Assembly (NCBI RefSeq): GCF_030532715.1
Contig: NZ_JAUNKO010000001.1
Location: forward strand, 466,867-530,866
Reading direction: 5' to 3'
Source of the DNA: Corynebacterium sp.
GTDB taxonomy: Bacteria; Actinomycetota; Actinomycetes; Mycobacteriales; Mycobacteriaceae
Length of the DNA: 64,000 nt
Shown: piece after piece, positions 45,800 through 56,045 of the stretch
How the letters are laid out: every line of letters begins with the position of its first letter
Position numbering within the stretch: position 1 is the first letter of the stretch
Notes under the pieces: model-generated
Databases searched by the model: none
What the model was told of the DNA's origin: nothing
The model's input: the letters and a program-made list of their open reading frames with translations, nothing else
Translations under genes and position numbers: made by a program

Positions 45800-47302
45800 C
45801 TAGCCTTCCCAGCGTTCGCGGTCGGCGACTTGGCCTTCGCCGAAGTCGTATTCGTCGATCAAACCGCGGCGCACCTGCGATGCGCGTTTACGTTCGGATG
45901 CGGAGGTGCGTTCCCGACGCTCCAAGCGAACGTCTGTTCCCCGGCCGGTAAGGGGCGTATCCACGCCCGCGATGGTTGTCGGCTCCCAATCAAACGACAG
46001 CTCACCGATGGTCACGGTACAGCCTTCTTGGGCGCCCGCCTTCGCGAGGGCTTCCTCCACCCCCAACTTGGCCAAGCGGTCGCCGAGGTAGCCGATAGCC
46101 TCATCGTTTTCAAAGTCGGTTTGCTGGATCCAACGCTCCGCTTTTTCGCTGCGCACGATAAAACCACCCGGAATTTCGGGGTCCGCCTCGATGACAAACT
46201 CGCGCTGACCGGCCACAGCCTTTGGCCGGATGATCATCTTTCGCTCGGCCTTTTGCTGCGGCCGGGTGCGGCGATGCTCGTTGACGATCTCCATGAGCTT
46301 GTACTTAAGCGGGTCAAGCCCTTGGCGTGCCACGGTCGAAATAATAAACACCGGCCAGCCGAATTTTTCTTTGAGGTCATCGAGGACGAACTCAGCGAGT
46401 TCGCGGGCCTCCGGCACGTCCGCCTTGTTCAAGATGATCACCCGCGGACGGTCCCGCAGGTCACCCAACCCAGTATCCGCATCCAATGCGGATTGATACG
46501 CGGCGAGCTCCGCTTCCAACGCTTCAATATCGGAGACGGGGTCGCGGCCGGATTCCAACGTCGCCGCATCCACCACGTGGGCGAGCACGGCAGTGCGTTC
46601 GATGTGGCGAAGGAAGTCCAAGCCGAGGCCCTTCCCCTCGGACGCGCCGGGAATCAGCCCGGGCACATCGGCGATGGTGAAAGTATCGTGGCCGACGTTT
46701 ACCACGCCGAGGTTCGGTTGCAGTGTGGTGAAGGGATAGTCGGCGATTTTCGGCTTGGCGGCGGACAGCGCGGACACCAGGGAAGATTTCCCCGCGGACG
46801 GGAACCCCAGCAACCCGACATCCGCCATGGATTTCAGCTCGAGCACCACATCATGCTCCTCGCCCGGTTCGCCTTTCAGTGCGAACCCTGGGGCTTTGCG
46901 TGCACGGCTAGCGAGGGCGGCGTTGCCAAGCCCCCCGTGCCCACCGGCAGCCGCGATGTACTGCATGCCTTCGGCGGTCATATCGGCAAGCACTTCGCCT
47001 TGTTCGCTCATCACCACAGTGCCTGCAGGTACCTGCAATACGAGGTTTTCCCCACGCGCACCGTTGCGATGATCGCCGGCACCGTTAGCCCCACGCTGGG
47101 CTTTCATGTGCGGGCGGAAATGAAAATCGAGCAGCGTGTGCACCTGCGGGCTCACTTCAAGAATAATGTCCCCGCCATGTCCACCGTTGCCGCCATCCGG
47201 CCCCCCAAGCGGCTTGAACTTTTCTCGATGGATAGATGCACACCCGTTCCCGCCGTCCCCGGCCTTCAAGTGCAGAACAACGCGGTCAACAAAGCGCGAC
47301 AT
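45800..47302 (-). CDS. obgE: Obg GTPase
   Basis: 500 residues from the ATG at 47302, with GGAAG just before. The N-terminal glycine-rich Obg fold ([21 protein letters not shown] through about 158), the G domain ([14 protein letters not shown] about 167, [17 protein letters not shown]) and the C-terminal OCT domain are all present. Obg works in 50S maturation and growth control. rpmA and rplU precede it as usual, but an unrelated divergent gene lies between. Confidence 0.97.
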   Translation of the reverse strand: MSRFVDRVVLHLKAGDGGNGCASIHREKFKPLGGPDGGNGGHGGDIILEVSPQVHTLLDFHFRPHMKAQRGANGAGDHRNGARGENLVLQVPAGTVVMSEQGEVLADMTAEGMQYIAAAGGHGGLGNAALASRARKAPGFALKGEPGEEHDVVLELKSMADVGLLGFPSAGKSSLVSALSAAKPKIADYPFTTLQPNLGVVNVGHDTFTIADVPGLIPGASEGKGLGLDFLRHIERTAVLAHVVDAATLESGRDPVSDIEALEAELAAYQSALDADTGLGDLRDRPRVIILNKADVPEARELAEFVLDDLKEKFGWPVFIISTVARQGLDPLKYKLMEIVNEHRRTRPQQKAERKMIIRPKAVAGQREFVIEADPEIPGGFIVRSEKAERWIQQTDFENDEAIGYLGDRLAKLGVEEALAKAGAQEGCTVTIGELSFDWEPTTIAGVDTPLTGRGTDVRLERRERTSASERKRASQVRRGLIDEYDFGEGQVADRERWEG

Positions 47303-47376
47303 GAGCTTCCCTAAATCCCTACATACTAAAGCGCTTAATAATAGCATTTGGCCACTGGGGAAACCACTTGGGAATA

Positions 47377-47390
47377 GTTGACACGTCAAC
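47377..47390. promoter_or_regulatory. Palindrome upstream of the flavin oxidoreductase gene
   Basis: GTTGAC and GTCAAC are separated by two bases, a 14-bp dyad ending 15 bases before the ATG at 47406. The left half reads TTGACA and could also be a -35 element. A dimeric repressor site is a reasonable guess. Confidence 0.4.
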
Positions 47391-47405
47391 AGTGTTGTGA
47401 GGGGC

Positions 47406-48446
47406 ATGAAGGCATTTGGATTTCTCAGCTTCGGCCACTACACCCTGGCTGCCGGCCGCTCCCCCGACTCCCGCAGCGTTCTCCACGACGCCGTCGAACT
47501 CGCCGAACGCGCGGACGAACTCGGCGTCAACGGTGCATATTTCCGCGTGCACCACTTCGCCACCCAATCGGCGGCACCGATGCCCCTACTCTCCGCCATT
47601 GCGGCGCGCACCAAACACATCGCGGTCGGCACCGGCGTCATCGACATGCGCTACGAAAACCCCCTCTACCTCGCCGAAGAAGCCGCCGCCCTAGACCTGC
47701 TCGCCGATGGCCGCGTCGCCCTCGGCGTTTCCAGGGGCGCCCCAGAGCAAGCCCATCGCGGGTGGGAATCGTTCGGCTATACCGGCTCGACGGATCCTCG
47801 CGGCGCCGATATCGCGCGCGCCAAATTCGAACAATTCCTCAAAGCTGTCGAAGGGCAGGGCATGGCGCCTGCCGACCCAACACACTTCAGCCCTGGCATC
47901 AAGTTGCCCGTCTTGCCACACTCCCCCACCCTGCGCCAACACATCTGGTGGGGCGCCGCCACCCGCGAAACCGCGGAATGGGCCGCACGCATGGGCACCA
48001 ACCTGATGAGCTCCACCCTGTTAACCGAAGCCAACGGCGAAGCATTCGCCGACCTACAGGCCGAACAAATCAGCCGGTACCGCGCAGCGTGGGACCACCC
48101 CTTCACTCCGCGCGTTTCCGTGAGCCGCAGCATTTTCCCCCTCATCAGCGACGAGGATCGCCGACTTTTCGGACCCCAACGCCAAGATCGCGATCAAGTT
48201 GGCAGCATCGATGGATTCACATCCACGTTCGGTCGTACCTACGCCGCAGAGCCCGACCAGCTTATCGAGCAATTACGGAACGATGCCGCCGTGATGTCTG
48301 CCGACACCCTCATGCTCACTATCCCCAACCAACTCGGCGTGGACGCAAACTACCGAATCTTAAAGAACTTCGCCGAACACGTCGCCCCCGCCCTCGGCTG
48401 GCAACCCAATACGGCCGGCCCCGTCACCGGCTACCCCATCAAATAA
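47406..48446 (+). CDS. Luciferase-like (LLM class) flavin-dependent oxidoreductase
   Basis: 346 residues from the ATG at 47406; a GTG at 47397 is in frame. The TIM-barrel pattern of the family is clear: [12 protein letters not shown] at the start, [35 protein letters not shown] (split across about 46-80), and [17 protein letters not shown] (about 98-114) in the FMN phosphate region. Substrate is unknown. It is a single gene inserted between obgE and rpmA in the opposite direction. Confidence 0.9.
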   Translation: MKAFGFLSFGHYTLAAGRSPDSRSVLHDAVELAERADELGVNGAYFRVHHFATQSAAPMPLLSAIAARTKHIAVGTGVIDMRYENPLYLAEEAAALDLLADGRVALGVSRGAPEQAHRGWESFGYTGSTDPRGADIARAKFEQFLKAVEGQGMAPADPTHFSPGIKLPVLPHSPTLRQHIWWGAATRETAEWAARMGTNLMSSTLLTEANGEAFADLQAEQISRYRAAWDHPFTPRVSVSRSIFPLISDEDRRLFGPQRQDRDQVGSIDGFTSTFGRTYAAEPDQLIEQLRNDAAVMSADTLMLTIPNQLGVDANYRILKNFAEHVAPALGWQPNTAGPVTGYPIK

Positions 48447-48464
48447 CCCCACCGTTCGAACACA

Positions 48465-48506
48465 AAAGCGCCGCCCCAAGTGCGATTTCTCGCGGGGCGG
48501 CGCTTT
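48465..48506. terminator. Bidirectional intrinsic terminator between the flavin oxidoreductase and rpmA
   Basis: AAAGCGCCGCCCC (48465-48477) and GGGGCGGCGCTTT (48494-48506) pair over 13 bp around a 16-base loop. The A and T ends make it functional on both strands, serving the two convergent genes. Confidence 0.92.
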
Positions 48507-48518
48507 CGAATTGAGCTT

Positions 48519-48785
48519 CTACGCGGAGGCTGCTTCGTTTTCTACGATGTTGACCAGCTTCCGGTTGCGCTTGACGCTGAATTGTACGGCGCCCGGCTTC
48601 AGTGCGAAGAGGGTGTCGTCGCCGCCGCGGCCAACGTTTTCACCAGGGTGGAATTTGGTGCCACGTTGACGGACGAGGATTTCGCCGGCTTTCACCTGCT
48701 GGCCGCCGAATCGCTTCACGCCAAGGCGTTTTGACTCGGAATCGCGACCGTTATTGGAGCTAGATGCGCCCTTCTTGTGTGCCAT
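48519..48785 (-). CDS. rpmA: Ribosomal protein L27
   Basis: 88 residues. [16 protein letters not shown] is the universal L27 start, without the cleavable Firmicutes extension, and [21 protein letters not shown] follows in two blocks. Its N-terminal tail reaches the peptidyl-transferase centre. It is 46 bp after rplU in the same direction. Confidence 0.98.
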   Translation of the reverse strand: MAHKKGASSSNNGRDSESKRLGVKRFGGQQVKAGEILVRQRGTKFHPGENVGRGGDDTLFALKPGAVQFSVKRNRKLVNIVENEAASA

Positions 48786-48831
48786 TGTCTATTTCCCTCC
48801 TTTGGAAAATATATTCAGCCTGTGCCGGCTT

Positions 48832-49140
48832 TTACTTGGAAATGCCGGTGATTTTGACAACGGTCAGGGGCTGACGGTGACCCTGGCGCTTCTTGTAACC
48901 GGTTTTGTTCTTGTACTTCAGGATTCGGATCTTCGGGCCTTTGACATGCTCAACGATTTCGGCGTTGACGCTCACACTTGCGAGTTTGTCGGCGGTGGAA
49001 GTTACGTCGGCGCCATCGACGAGCAGAACCGGGGTGAGGGCCAAGGACGCACCCGGCTCACCCTCGATCTTCTCGACCTTGACGAGGTCACCTTCGGCAA
49101 CCTTGTACTGCTTGCCGCCGGTCTTGACGATCGCGTACAT
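48832..49140 (-). CDS. rplU: Ribosomal protein L21
   Basis: 102 residues with the standard start [17 protein letters not shown], the [17 protein letters not shown] segment and the end VKITGI. It binds 23S rRNA beside L20. AGGAGGG precedes the ATG. The upstream 170-bp space probably contains its promoter. Confidence 0.98.
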   Translation of the reverse strand: MYAIVKTGGKQYKVAEGDLVKVEKIEGEPGASLALTPVLLVDGADVTSTADKLASVSVNAEIVEHVKGPKIRILKYKNKTGYKKRQGHRQPLTVVKITGISK

Positions 49141-49310
49141 AGGAGGGCTACCCCTTTATCTATAAACTCGGGTCAGGCACCGCACTTCAATCAAGCAGTG
49201 GCCTGAATTTACTGTCTTACTGCATTTTGCGTTCCTCGGCGAGGGGTTAACCCCGCCTGAAACTGCGACTTTCGAAGCCTACCCCTTGCAGGGTATAAAC
49301 ACCAAACCGC
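49141..49310 (-). promoter_or_regulatory. rplU leader / rne 3' region with palindromes
   Basis: A 170-bp spacer. GGGGTTAACCCC (49243-49254) is a perfect 12-bp palindrome. A weaker hairpin, TACCC/GGGTA (about 49281-49296), lies 15-30 bp after the rne stop and could be part of its 3' end. No clear T-run terminator or known ribosomal-protein leader motif was recognised. Confidence 0.45.
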
Positions 49311-52178
49311 CTAGTTTGATCGGTAGGATTTCCGAACTACTCGCCGCCGCCCGCGTGACGAACGTACGCGGCTGGCCGGTGCGGGTTGTGCTTCCGGCTC
49401 GGCGACTCGTTCCCGCTTGGAAGTTGCGGCGCTCGCTTGGCTGCGGCGAACCGCCCGCCTACGGCCGCGGCGAATGGATGTTTCAACGACGGCTTCGACA
49501 TGTTCGGCAACCGCATCAGACGCTTGGCGACGCCGCGGCTCCTCCGCCGTATCTTCCTCCCGCACCTGAGCGATCTCGTTGCGACGCTTCGTGCCCGCCC
49601 GGCGTCGACCGCGCCGCCGCTTTTCGATCACTTCTTCTACCGCTTCCGTGACCGACTCCGAGTCGGATTCTGGGGCGCTGTCCACATCGACAAAGTCCGC
49701 GGGGTCGGGGCGCCGATCGGAACGGGAATTGCCTCGGGTGGATCGCTTCCGACGCGGGGACGCCTCAAACGCAGCAACCGCTTCTTCGTAGGTTTGTTTG
49801 TGCTCGCGGACGTCGTCATCCTCGGCGATAACCACCGCGGCGGCGAGCTCTTCGATGGTCGGTTTCTTGTCTTCCTCGCCTTCCGCACGGTGCATCGCCG
49901 TTGCGGCGGGGTGCTCGCCCACCGGTTGCACGTGCCGCGTCGTCGACGCGAACTTCCGCCGCGTGGTGCGCGGTTCTTGGCCGTCCACGGGATCTTCGTG
50001 CAGGATAATCCCTCGACCGCCACAATGTTCGCATTCCGTGGAGAACGTTTCCAGCAGCCCGGTGCCCAGCCGCTTGCGCGTCATCTGCACCAGCCCAAGG
50101 GAAGTAACCTCCGAAATCTGGTGGCGGGTGCGGTCACGGCCCAGCGCTTCAGTCAGTCGCCGCAGCACCAAATCCTGGTTTTCCGGCAACACCATATCGA
50201 TGAAGTCCACCACAACCATGCCGCCCAGATCGCGCAATCGCATCTGGCGGACAATCTCCTCCGCCGCCTCCAAATTGTTGCGCGTGACGGTTTCTTCAAG
50301 GTTGCCGCCGGAACCGGTGAACTTGCCAGTGTTCACGTCGATCACGGTCATCGCCTCGGTGCGGTCAATCACCAGCGTGCCGCCCGACGGCAACCACACT
50401 TTCCGCGACAACGCCTTAGCCAACTGCTCATCGATGCGGTAGTGCGCGAACACGTCTTCACCGTCGTGGTCCGCAACCTCGTAGCGCTCTAGGCGCGGCA
50501 TCAAATCCGGCGCCACGGACTGCACGTAAGAATGCACCGTGTTCCACGCGCGCTCACCTTGGACGATAAGACGGGTGAAATCCTCGTTAAACAGGTCACG
50601 CACGACCTTGACCAGCATGTCCGGTTCCTCATACATGGTCACCGGTTTCGCACCTTTGCTCGCCTTTTCCTCCTCGGTGCGTTCGGAAATGTGTTCCCAC
50701 ATACTATGCAGCCGGCGAACGTCTGCGGCGATCTCTTGTTCGGTAACTCCCTCGGCGGCGGTGCGCACAATGGCGCTGCCCTGCGCGGGGAGAATTTCCT
50801 TTAAAATCTCCTTCAAGCGGCGGCGTTCCGGCTCCGGCAATTTCCGGGAAATACCCGCGCTGTTGCCGTGGGGAACATACACCAAAAAGCGGCCCGCCAA
50901 GGAAATCTGGGTAGTCAGCCGCGCACCCTTGTGCCCCACTGGATCCTTAGTCACCTGCACCAGCACCTGATCACCAGATTTGAGCGCTTGTTCGATGCGG
51001 CGGGCGCGTCCACCGAGGCCCGCGGCGCGCCAATCCACCTCGCCGGCATAGAGCACGCCATTGCGCCCCTTGCCGATATCAATAAACGCGGCTTCCATGC
51101 TGGGCAACACGTTTTGCACTCGGCCGAGGTAAATATTTCCCACCATGGTGGTTTGCGATTCCGAAGTGACAAAGTGCTCAACGAGCAAGTCGTCTTCCAC
51201 CACGCCGACTTGGGTAATCAAACCTGCCGCGTCGGTGCGTTGCCGTTCCCGCACCACCATGGAGCGTTCCACGGATTCCCGGCGCGCCAAAAATTCTGCC
51301 TCGCTGACAATGTGACGCTTCTTGCGGTTCTCTTCGCGGCGGTCTGCCCGACGCCGACGTTGCGCCTCCAAACGAGTCGAACCTTTAATCGCTACCGGCT
51401 CGGGCGAGGGCTCTTCCTCCACCACAACGTCAGTATCGACGGCGCCCCTCCCGCGCCCTTTACCTCGCCGACCGCGCCGTTTGCGACGGGCTCCGTCTTC
51501 GACACTATCTTCGCTTGCATCCTCGGCGGGCGGGGAGAGAGTGGTTTTCGCCGGAGTTTCGCCCTCAGGGGCCATAAAAATTGGCGTGACAAAGTTAGGA
51601 CCGTCCGCGGGCACTGGGGTGATGTCCGGCACCACGTCCTCGAGGAGTTCAGCCTGCTGTTCTTCCTCAACCGCCGCGGCGAAATCCTCCAGCTTCTGAT
51701 CAACCTTGCGTTCAATCTGGCGGATCTCGTTCGCAACGTTTTTCTCTACCCGGTGGCGAAGTTTCTGCTGTTCTTCGCTGGTTTCCTCATCGTGAGGCTC
51801 CGGTTCGTCACTGGCGGCAGGTTCATCGTGTTCAGGTTGGCTCGCCTTGGATTTCGGCGCCGCCTTCTTCGCCTTTGCGCCCTTGCCAGCCTTCGCTTTC
51901 GGCGCGTCCTTGCGATCCTTGTCCGCAGGTTTGCTGCTTGGCTCGACGGCCTCCGTCGAGGGTTGCTCCTCGGATGGGGTGAGCGCGTCGAGCAATAAAT
52001 TTGCCTCCGACAGGCTCAACGTAGACTGGGCGACTTTGACCAGCCCAAGTCGGTCGAGTTCGATAACAAGTTTTCTGGATGGCACGCCCAGCATCTTTGC
52101 CAATGCGTGCACCCTTGTTTTAGCCCCTAGCTGGGAGCGATCAAAATTCTTCAAATTATTTCCAGTGGTGTCAGCCAC
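49311..52178 (-). CDS. rne: Ribonuclease E/G
   Basis: 955 residues from a GTG at 52178 preceded by AAAGGAG. Residues about 20-75 resemble the IF2-N/translation-factor N-terminal helix domain (RVHALAKMLGVPSRKLVIEL). A long acidic Lys/Glu/Ala-rich region follows to about 330. The catalytic core has an S1 domain (NIYLGRVQNVLPSMEAAFIDIG, about 345-370, split), DVNTGKF (about 612), VVVDFIDM (about 656) and the zinc-link CEHCGG (about 716). The C-terminal tail is Arg- and Ala-rich and disordered. The actinobacterial enzyme processes rRNA and mRNA. ndk lies upstream on the same strand. Confidence 0.96.
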   Translation of the reverse strand: MADTTGNNLKNFDRSQLGAKTRVHALAKMLGVPSRKLVIELDRLGLVKVAQSTLSLSEANLLLDALTPSEEQPSTEAVEPSSKPADKDRKDAPKAKAGKGAKAKKAAPKSKASQPEHDEPAASDEPEPHDEETSEEQQKLRHRVEKNVANEIRQIERKVDQKLEDFAAAVEEEQQAELLEDVVPDITPVPADGPNFVTPIFMAPEGETPAKTTLSPPAEDASEDSVEDGARRKRRGRRGKGRGRGAVDTDVVVEEEPSPEPVAIKGSTRLEAQRRRRADRREENRKKRHIVSEAEFLARRESVERSMVVRERQRTDAAGLITQVGVVEDDLLVEHFVTSESQTTMVGNIYLGRVQNVLPSMEAAFIDIGKGRNGVLYAGEVDWRAAGLGGRARRIEQALKSGDQVLVQVTKDPVGHKGARLTTQISLAGRFLVYVPHGNSAGISRKLPEPERRRLKEILKEILPAQGSAIVRTAAEGVTEQEIAADVRRLHSMWEHISERTEEEKASKGAKPVTMYEEPDMLVKVVRDLFNEDFTRLIVQGERAWNTVHSYVQSVAPDLMPRLERYEVADHDGEDVFAHYRIDEQLAKALSRKVWLPSGGTLVIDRTEAMTVIDVNTGKFTGSGGNLEETVTRNNLEAAEEIVRQMRLRDLGGMVVVDFIDMVLPENQDLVLRRLTEALGRDRTRHQISEVTSLGLVQMTRKRLGTGLLETFSTECEHCGGRGIILHEDPVDGQEPRTTRRKFASTTRHVQPVGEHPAATAMHRAEGEEDKKPTIEELAAAVVIAEDDDVREHKQTYEEAVAAFEASPRRKRSTRGNSRSDRRPDPADFVDVDSAPESDSESVTEAVEEVIEKRRRGRRRAGTKRRNEIAQVREEDTAEEPRRRQASDAVAEHVEAVVETSIRRGRRRAVRRSQASAATSKRERVAEPEAQPAPASRVRSSRGRRRVVRKSYRSN

Positions 52179-52513
52179 CGTTTCTCCTTTAACCACGCAT
52201 GCAAAACTTCCCCGGGCGCGAGGCACACAAACCTAGATCGCGAGCCGCACAGGGAATGAACTTTTTCAAGCTTCACGCAAGGCGCTGAAACGCCTCGCCA
52301 AAACTATTGTTTCACACTGCGGGGCGTTCGCAGTGTCCAGCGTGGCCAAATCGCCACCCCGGTGGCGCACGCATTCCCCTTTGACAGTGCAGTACCCGCC
52401 TCTTCGCCCGCACACGCCGGCTCGGCAACACCACCGCAGCGCACCCCTATGCGGGGGACACCTTATGTGGCCATGCGCAGGTCAAACGAACACACGAATG
52501 AAAAACAGGAAAT
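52179..52513. other. Upstream region of rne, no gene seen
   Basis: 335 bp between the rne start and the ndk terminator. Apart from the rne ribosome-binding site at its left end, nothing was recognised: no open frame with coding character and no strong hairpin. It may hold a structured rne 5' UTR, which I cannot define by eye. Confidence 0.5.
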
Positions 52514-52538
52514 GAAAAACCGCCCCGGGGCGGGGCGG
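52514..52538 (-). terminator. Intrinsic terminator of ndk
   Basis: On the - strand CCGCCCC and GGGGCGG pair with a short loop and are followed by five T residues (A-run at 52515-52519 on the + strand). It lies 25 bp after the ndk stop. Confidence 0.85.
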
Positions 52539-52563
52539 CAGTCACGCGCACGGCGGCGACGCG

Positions 52564-52974
52564 TTAGAGGCTTGGGAACCAGATCGCAATTTCACGGGCT
52601 GCGGATTCGGTGGAATCGGATCCGTGCACCACGTTGGAAGCCACCTCGAGGGCGTAGTCGCCACGAATGGTGCCGGGGGTTGCTTTACCAACTGGGTCGG
52701 TGCCGCCAGCGAGCTGACGCCAGGCTTCCACGGCGCGGGGGCCTTCGACGACACCGGCGACCAAGGGGGCGGAGGTGATGAAGTCGACCAGTTCACCGAA
52801 GAACGGCTTGTCTACATGCTCGGCGTAGTGCTTTTCAGCGGTGGCTTTATCGGCGACGCGCAGGTCCATGGCGACCAGTTTCAGGCCCTTGCGTTCGATG
52901 CGGGCGATAATTTCGCCGACGAGGCCGCGTTCGACACCGTCCGGCTTGATCAGAATCAGGGTACGTTCAGTCAT
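52564..52974 (-). CDS. ndk: Nucleoside diphosphate kinase
   Basis: 136 residues, normal length. The start [21 protein letters not shown] and the active-site motif NVVHGSDS (His116 region) are intact. It equilibrates phosphate among nucleoside di- and triphosphates. In most actinobacteria it follows the DUF4233 gene directly; here the putrescine genes lie between. Confidence 0.98.
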   Translation of the reverse strand: MTERTLILIKPDGVERGLVGEIIARIERKGLKLVAMDLRVADKATAEKHYAEHVDKPFFGELVDFITSAPLVAGVVEGPRAVEAWRQLAGGTDPVGKATPGTIRGDYALEVASNVVHGSDSTESAAREIAIWFPSL

Positions 52975-53216
52975 GGTTCATAACTTACCTTGCGTACGTT
53001 GCGGGTCATTACCCCGCCAACAGGTAAATCTCCAAAGTGGACAATATGGGACGAAAAATTCGCCGCGGCGACTAAAGACGCATCAGTGCTGTGACAGGCA
53101 CCATGGCCAACATGTAACGCAGGTAACAGTCGACCGTTGCAGGTGAACGGGCACACTCTTTTCGGCTGCTCGGTTGGTGCTACCTCACTCTCACACCCAC
53201 GGTAGGAGCGCATCCC

Positions 53217-54644
53217 ATGTCCCACTCGCGTAAACAAAACTTCATTCGCAACGAATTCTGCGAAGCCAATGGCACAGAAAACCTCACGCTGATCAGCCCG
53301 GTCACCGAGGAGGAGATCGGCATCAGCCCCATTTCCGATCAATCGGACGTCAACCGCGCCGTCGAAGCCGCCGCAGAAGCTTTCACCACCTGGCACAGGA
53401 CCACCCCCTCGGAACGCCAGGAGTATCTGCTCAAAATCGCCGACGCCATGGAACAGCACGCGGACGAGCTTGCCGAGATCCAATGTGAGGAAACCGGCCA
53501 ACTGGTAGCCATGGTCAAGTCCGAGGAAGTCCTCGCCGGCGTGAATCAAGTCCGCTTTTTCGCTGGCGCGGCGCGCATGCTCAACGGCCTCTCCACCGGG
53601 GAATACATGGAGGGGCACACCTCCTCGATTCGCCGCGAACCGCTCGGCGTCATTGCGCAAGTCACCCCTTGGAACTACCCGCTGATGATGGCGGTGTGGA
53701 AGTTCGGCCCGGCGCTGGCCGCCGGCAACACCATTGTGATCAAGCCTTCAGACACCACCCCCAGCTCTACGCTGAAACTGGCGGAAATCATGGGCGAAAT
53801 CCTGCCCCCTGGCGTAGTAAATGTGGTTCTTGGCGACGCCAGCACCGGCGCCCTGCTCGTCGAGCATCCGCTGGTACGCATGGCAGCCATCACCGGTTCC
53901 GTCCCCGCGGGCCGCGCCGTTGGGCGCTCTGCTGGCGAAAACCTCAAGCGCAGCCACTTGGAACTCGGGGGTAAGGCGCCGGTAATCGTATGCTCCGACG
54001 CGGATTTGGAAGCCGCGGCGGAAACCATCGCCGCCATGGGTTTGTTCAACGGCGGGCAGGATTGCACCGCCGCCACCCGCGTCATTGTCCAGCACGATGT
54101 GGCGGAAACGTTTACTGACTTGCTCGTTGCCGAGGCCGAAAAGCTACGGCCCGGGCACCCCACCGATGAAGGTGCGTTCTACGGCGCCATGAACAACGCC
54201 AAGCATTTTGAAAAAGTGCAGCGCGTGCTCGCAGAGCTCCCCGGTCACGCAACTATTCGAACTGGCGGTACGCGTGCGGGCGACCGGGGCTTCTACCTCG
54301 CACCAACCGTGATTACCGGACTGCGCCAAGACGACCGAGCCATCCAGGAAGAAATTTTCGGACCAGTGCTTACCGTGCAAACCTTCGAAACTTTCGACGA
54401 CGCGTTAGAGAAGGCGAACGACGTCGCTTACGGACTCGCCTCCTCCGTGTGGACTTCGAATGTTCATACCTCAGAACGAGCCAGCCGCGAACTTGAATTC
54501 GGATGCGTGTGGGTGAACTGCCACATTCCGATCGTCGGCGAAATGCCGCACGGCGGGTTCAAGGACTCCGGCTACGGCAAGGACCTCTCCATATACAGCG
54601 TGGAGGAATACACCCGCATCAAGCACGTCATGGTTGCCCACTAA
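53217..54644 (+). CDS. NAD-dependent aldehyde dehydrogenase, probable 4-aminobutyraldehyde dehydrogenase
   Basis: 475 residues. The NAD-binding segment TPWNYPLMMAVWKFGPALAAGNT, the general-base glutamate in LELGGKAP (about 245) and the catalytic cysteine in FNGGQDCTAATRV (about 282) are intact. An AGGAG site precedes the ATG. It is the first gene of a four-gene rightward operon with an amine oxidase and an amine permease. From this context I infer oxidation of 4-aminobutanal to GABA (PatD/PuuC role). Betaine aldehyde dehydrogenase is the main alternative. Confidence 0.85.
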   Translation: MSHSRKQNFIRNEFCEANGTENLTLISPVTEEEIGISPISDQSDVNRAVEAAAEAFTTWHRTTPSERQEYLLKIADAMEQHADELAEIQCEETGQLVAMVKSEEVLAGVNQVRFFAGAARMLNGLSTGEYMEGHTSSIRREPLGVIAQVTPWNYPLMMAVWKFGPALAAGNTIVIKPSDTTPSSTLKLAEIMGEILPPGVVNVVLGDASTGALLVEHPLVRMAAITGSVPAGRAVGRSAGENLKRSHLELGGKAPVIVCSDADLEAAAETIAAMGLFNGGQDCTAATRVIVQHDVAETFTDLLVAEAEKLRPGHPTDEGAFYGAMNNAKHFEKVQRVLAELPGHATIRTGGTRAGDRGFYLAPTVITGLRQDDRAIQEEIFGPVLTVQTFETFDDALEKANDVAYGLASSVWTSNVHTSERASRELEFGCVWVNCHIPIVGEMPHGGFKDSGYGKDLSIYSVEEYTRIKHVMVAH

Positions 54645-54665
54645 CTCCAAAAGGAATGCACACAC

Positions 54666-56045
54666 ATGTCTGAACCAAATCACGTTGTAGATGTTGCCAT
54701 CGTCGGCGCCGGGCCCGCCGGCCTCGCCGCAGCGTATCGACTGCAACAAGAAGGCCTGTCCGTACACGTGTTAGAAGCCCGCGATCGCGTTGGGGGCCGC
54801 ACCCGCAGCGACGTCATGAACGGCGCCTGGTACGAAATCGGTGGCCAGTGGGTCTCCCCCGACCAAACCGAATTGAAAATTCTGCTTGCTGAGCTCGGCT
54901 TGGAAACCTACCAACGGTACCGCGAAGGTGAATCCATCTACCTCGCCCCCAACGGCGAGGTTCGCCGCTACACCGGCGATATTTTCCCGTGCGCCCCCGA
55001 AACCCAGCAGGAGATCGAACGCCTGATCAAAATTCTGGACGGCTTGACGGCCGCCATGGATCCGGCAGCGCCCTGGGAGCATCCCCAGGCCCGCGAGCTG
55101 GACACGGTCAGCTTCAAGCATTGGCTCGAACAACAAAGCGATGATGAAGAGGCCCGCAATAATATCGGCCTGTTTATCGCTGGCGGCATGCTCACCAAGC
55201 CAGCGCACGCGTTTTCTGCGCTGCAGGCGGTGCACATGGCGGCGTCGGCAGGCAGTTTCTCTCACCTCGTGGACGAGGATTTCATTCTCGACGCCCGTGT
55301 CATCGGCGGCATGCAAAAAGTATCCCTCACCCTCGCCGACCGTATCGGGCTCGAACACATCACCCTGGCCTCCCCCGTTCGAACGATCAACTATTCGAAC
55401 CCGAACTACGTCACGGTGTACGCCGACAACGACATTTCCGTACGCGCGCAATACGTCATTTTGGCGGTACCTCCGACGCTGTACCATCGCATCAGCTACG
55501 TGCCGGAAATGCCGCGCTTGCAGCACCTCATGCACCAGCACCAGTCCATGGGTTTGGTGATTAAAGTGCACGCCACCTATGACACCCCCTTCTGGCGCGA
55601 CAAAGGCTTATCCGGCACCTGTTTCTCCGCCGCGCACTTGGTGCAGGAGATTTACGACAACACCAACTACGGCGATCAACGCGGCACCCTCGTCGGTTTC
55701 GTCTCCGACGAGAAAGCCGATGAAATGTTCAAACTCAGTGCAGACCAGCGCAAGGAGACCATCCTCGCGGCCATGGCGGACATGCTCGGCGAAGAGACGA
55801 AACACCCGGTGGCCTACTACGAGTCCGACTGGGGTTCGGAGGAATGGACGCGCGGTGCCTACGCCGCTTCCTACGACTTAGGCGGGCTCAGCCGCTTCGG
55901 CCGCTACAACACCACTCCCGTGGATCGGATCCATTTTGCGTGCGCCGATATCGCCGGCGAGGGATACCAGCATGTCGACGGCGCGATCCGCATGGGCCAC
56001 GCAGCCGCCGCCACTGTGAGCGAACTACTACGGGAGCATCGATGA
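54666..56045 (+). CDS. puo: Flavin monoamine oxidase, probable putrescine oxidase
   Basis: 459 residues. The FAD dinucleotide fold starts at residue 5 (VDVAIVGAGPAGLAAAYRL, then VLEARDRVGGRT), and GQWVSPDQTELKILLAELGL and the C-terminal GGLSRFGRYNT and YQHVDGAIRMGHAAA segments match the monoamine/putrescine oxidase group. It oxidises a primary amine with O2, giving aldehyde, NH3 and H2O2. AAGGAATG precedes the ATG, 21 bp after the aldehyde dehydrogenase. The substrate is inferred from operon content. Confidence 0.82.
   Translation: MSEPNHVVDVAIVGAGPAGLAAAYRLQQEGLSVHVLEARDRVGGRTRSDVMNGAWYEIGGQWVSPDQTELKILLAELGLETYQRYREGESIYLAPNGEVRRYTGDIFPCAPETQQEIERLIKILDGLTAAMDPAAPWEHPQARELDTVSFKHWLEQQSDDEEARNNIGLFIAGGMLTKPAHAFSALQAVHMAASAGSFSHLVDEDFILDARVIGGMQKVSLTLADRIGLEHITLASPVRTINYSNPNYVTVYADNDISVRAQYVILAVPPTLYHRISYVPEMPRLQHLMHQHQSMGLVIKVHATYDTPFWRDKGLSGTCFSAAHLVQEIYDNTNYGDQRGTLVGFVSDEKADEMFKLSADQRKETILAAMADMLGEETKHPVAYYESDWGSEEWTRGAYAASYDLGGLSRFGRYNTTPVDRIHFACADIAGEGYQHVDGAIRMGHAAAATVSELLREHR

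Noticed and set aside
49386-50492. 368-codon + strand frame over rne
   Set aside because: Antisense to the RNase E catalytic core; no start signal or homology.
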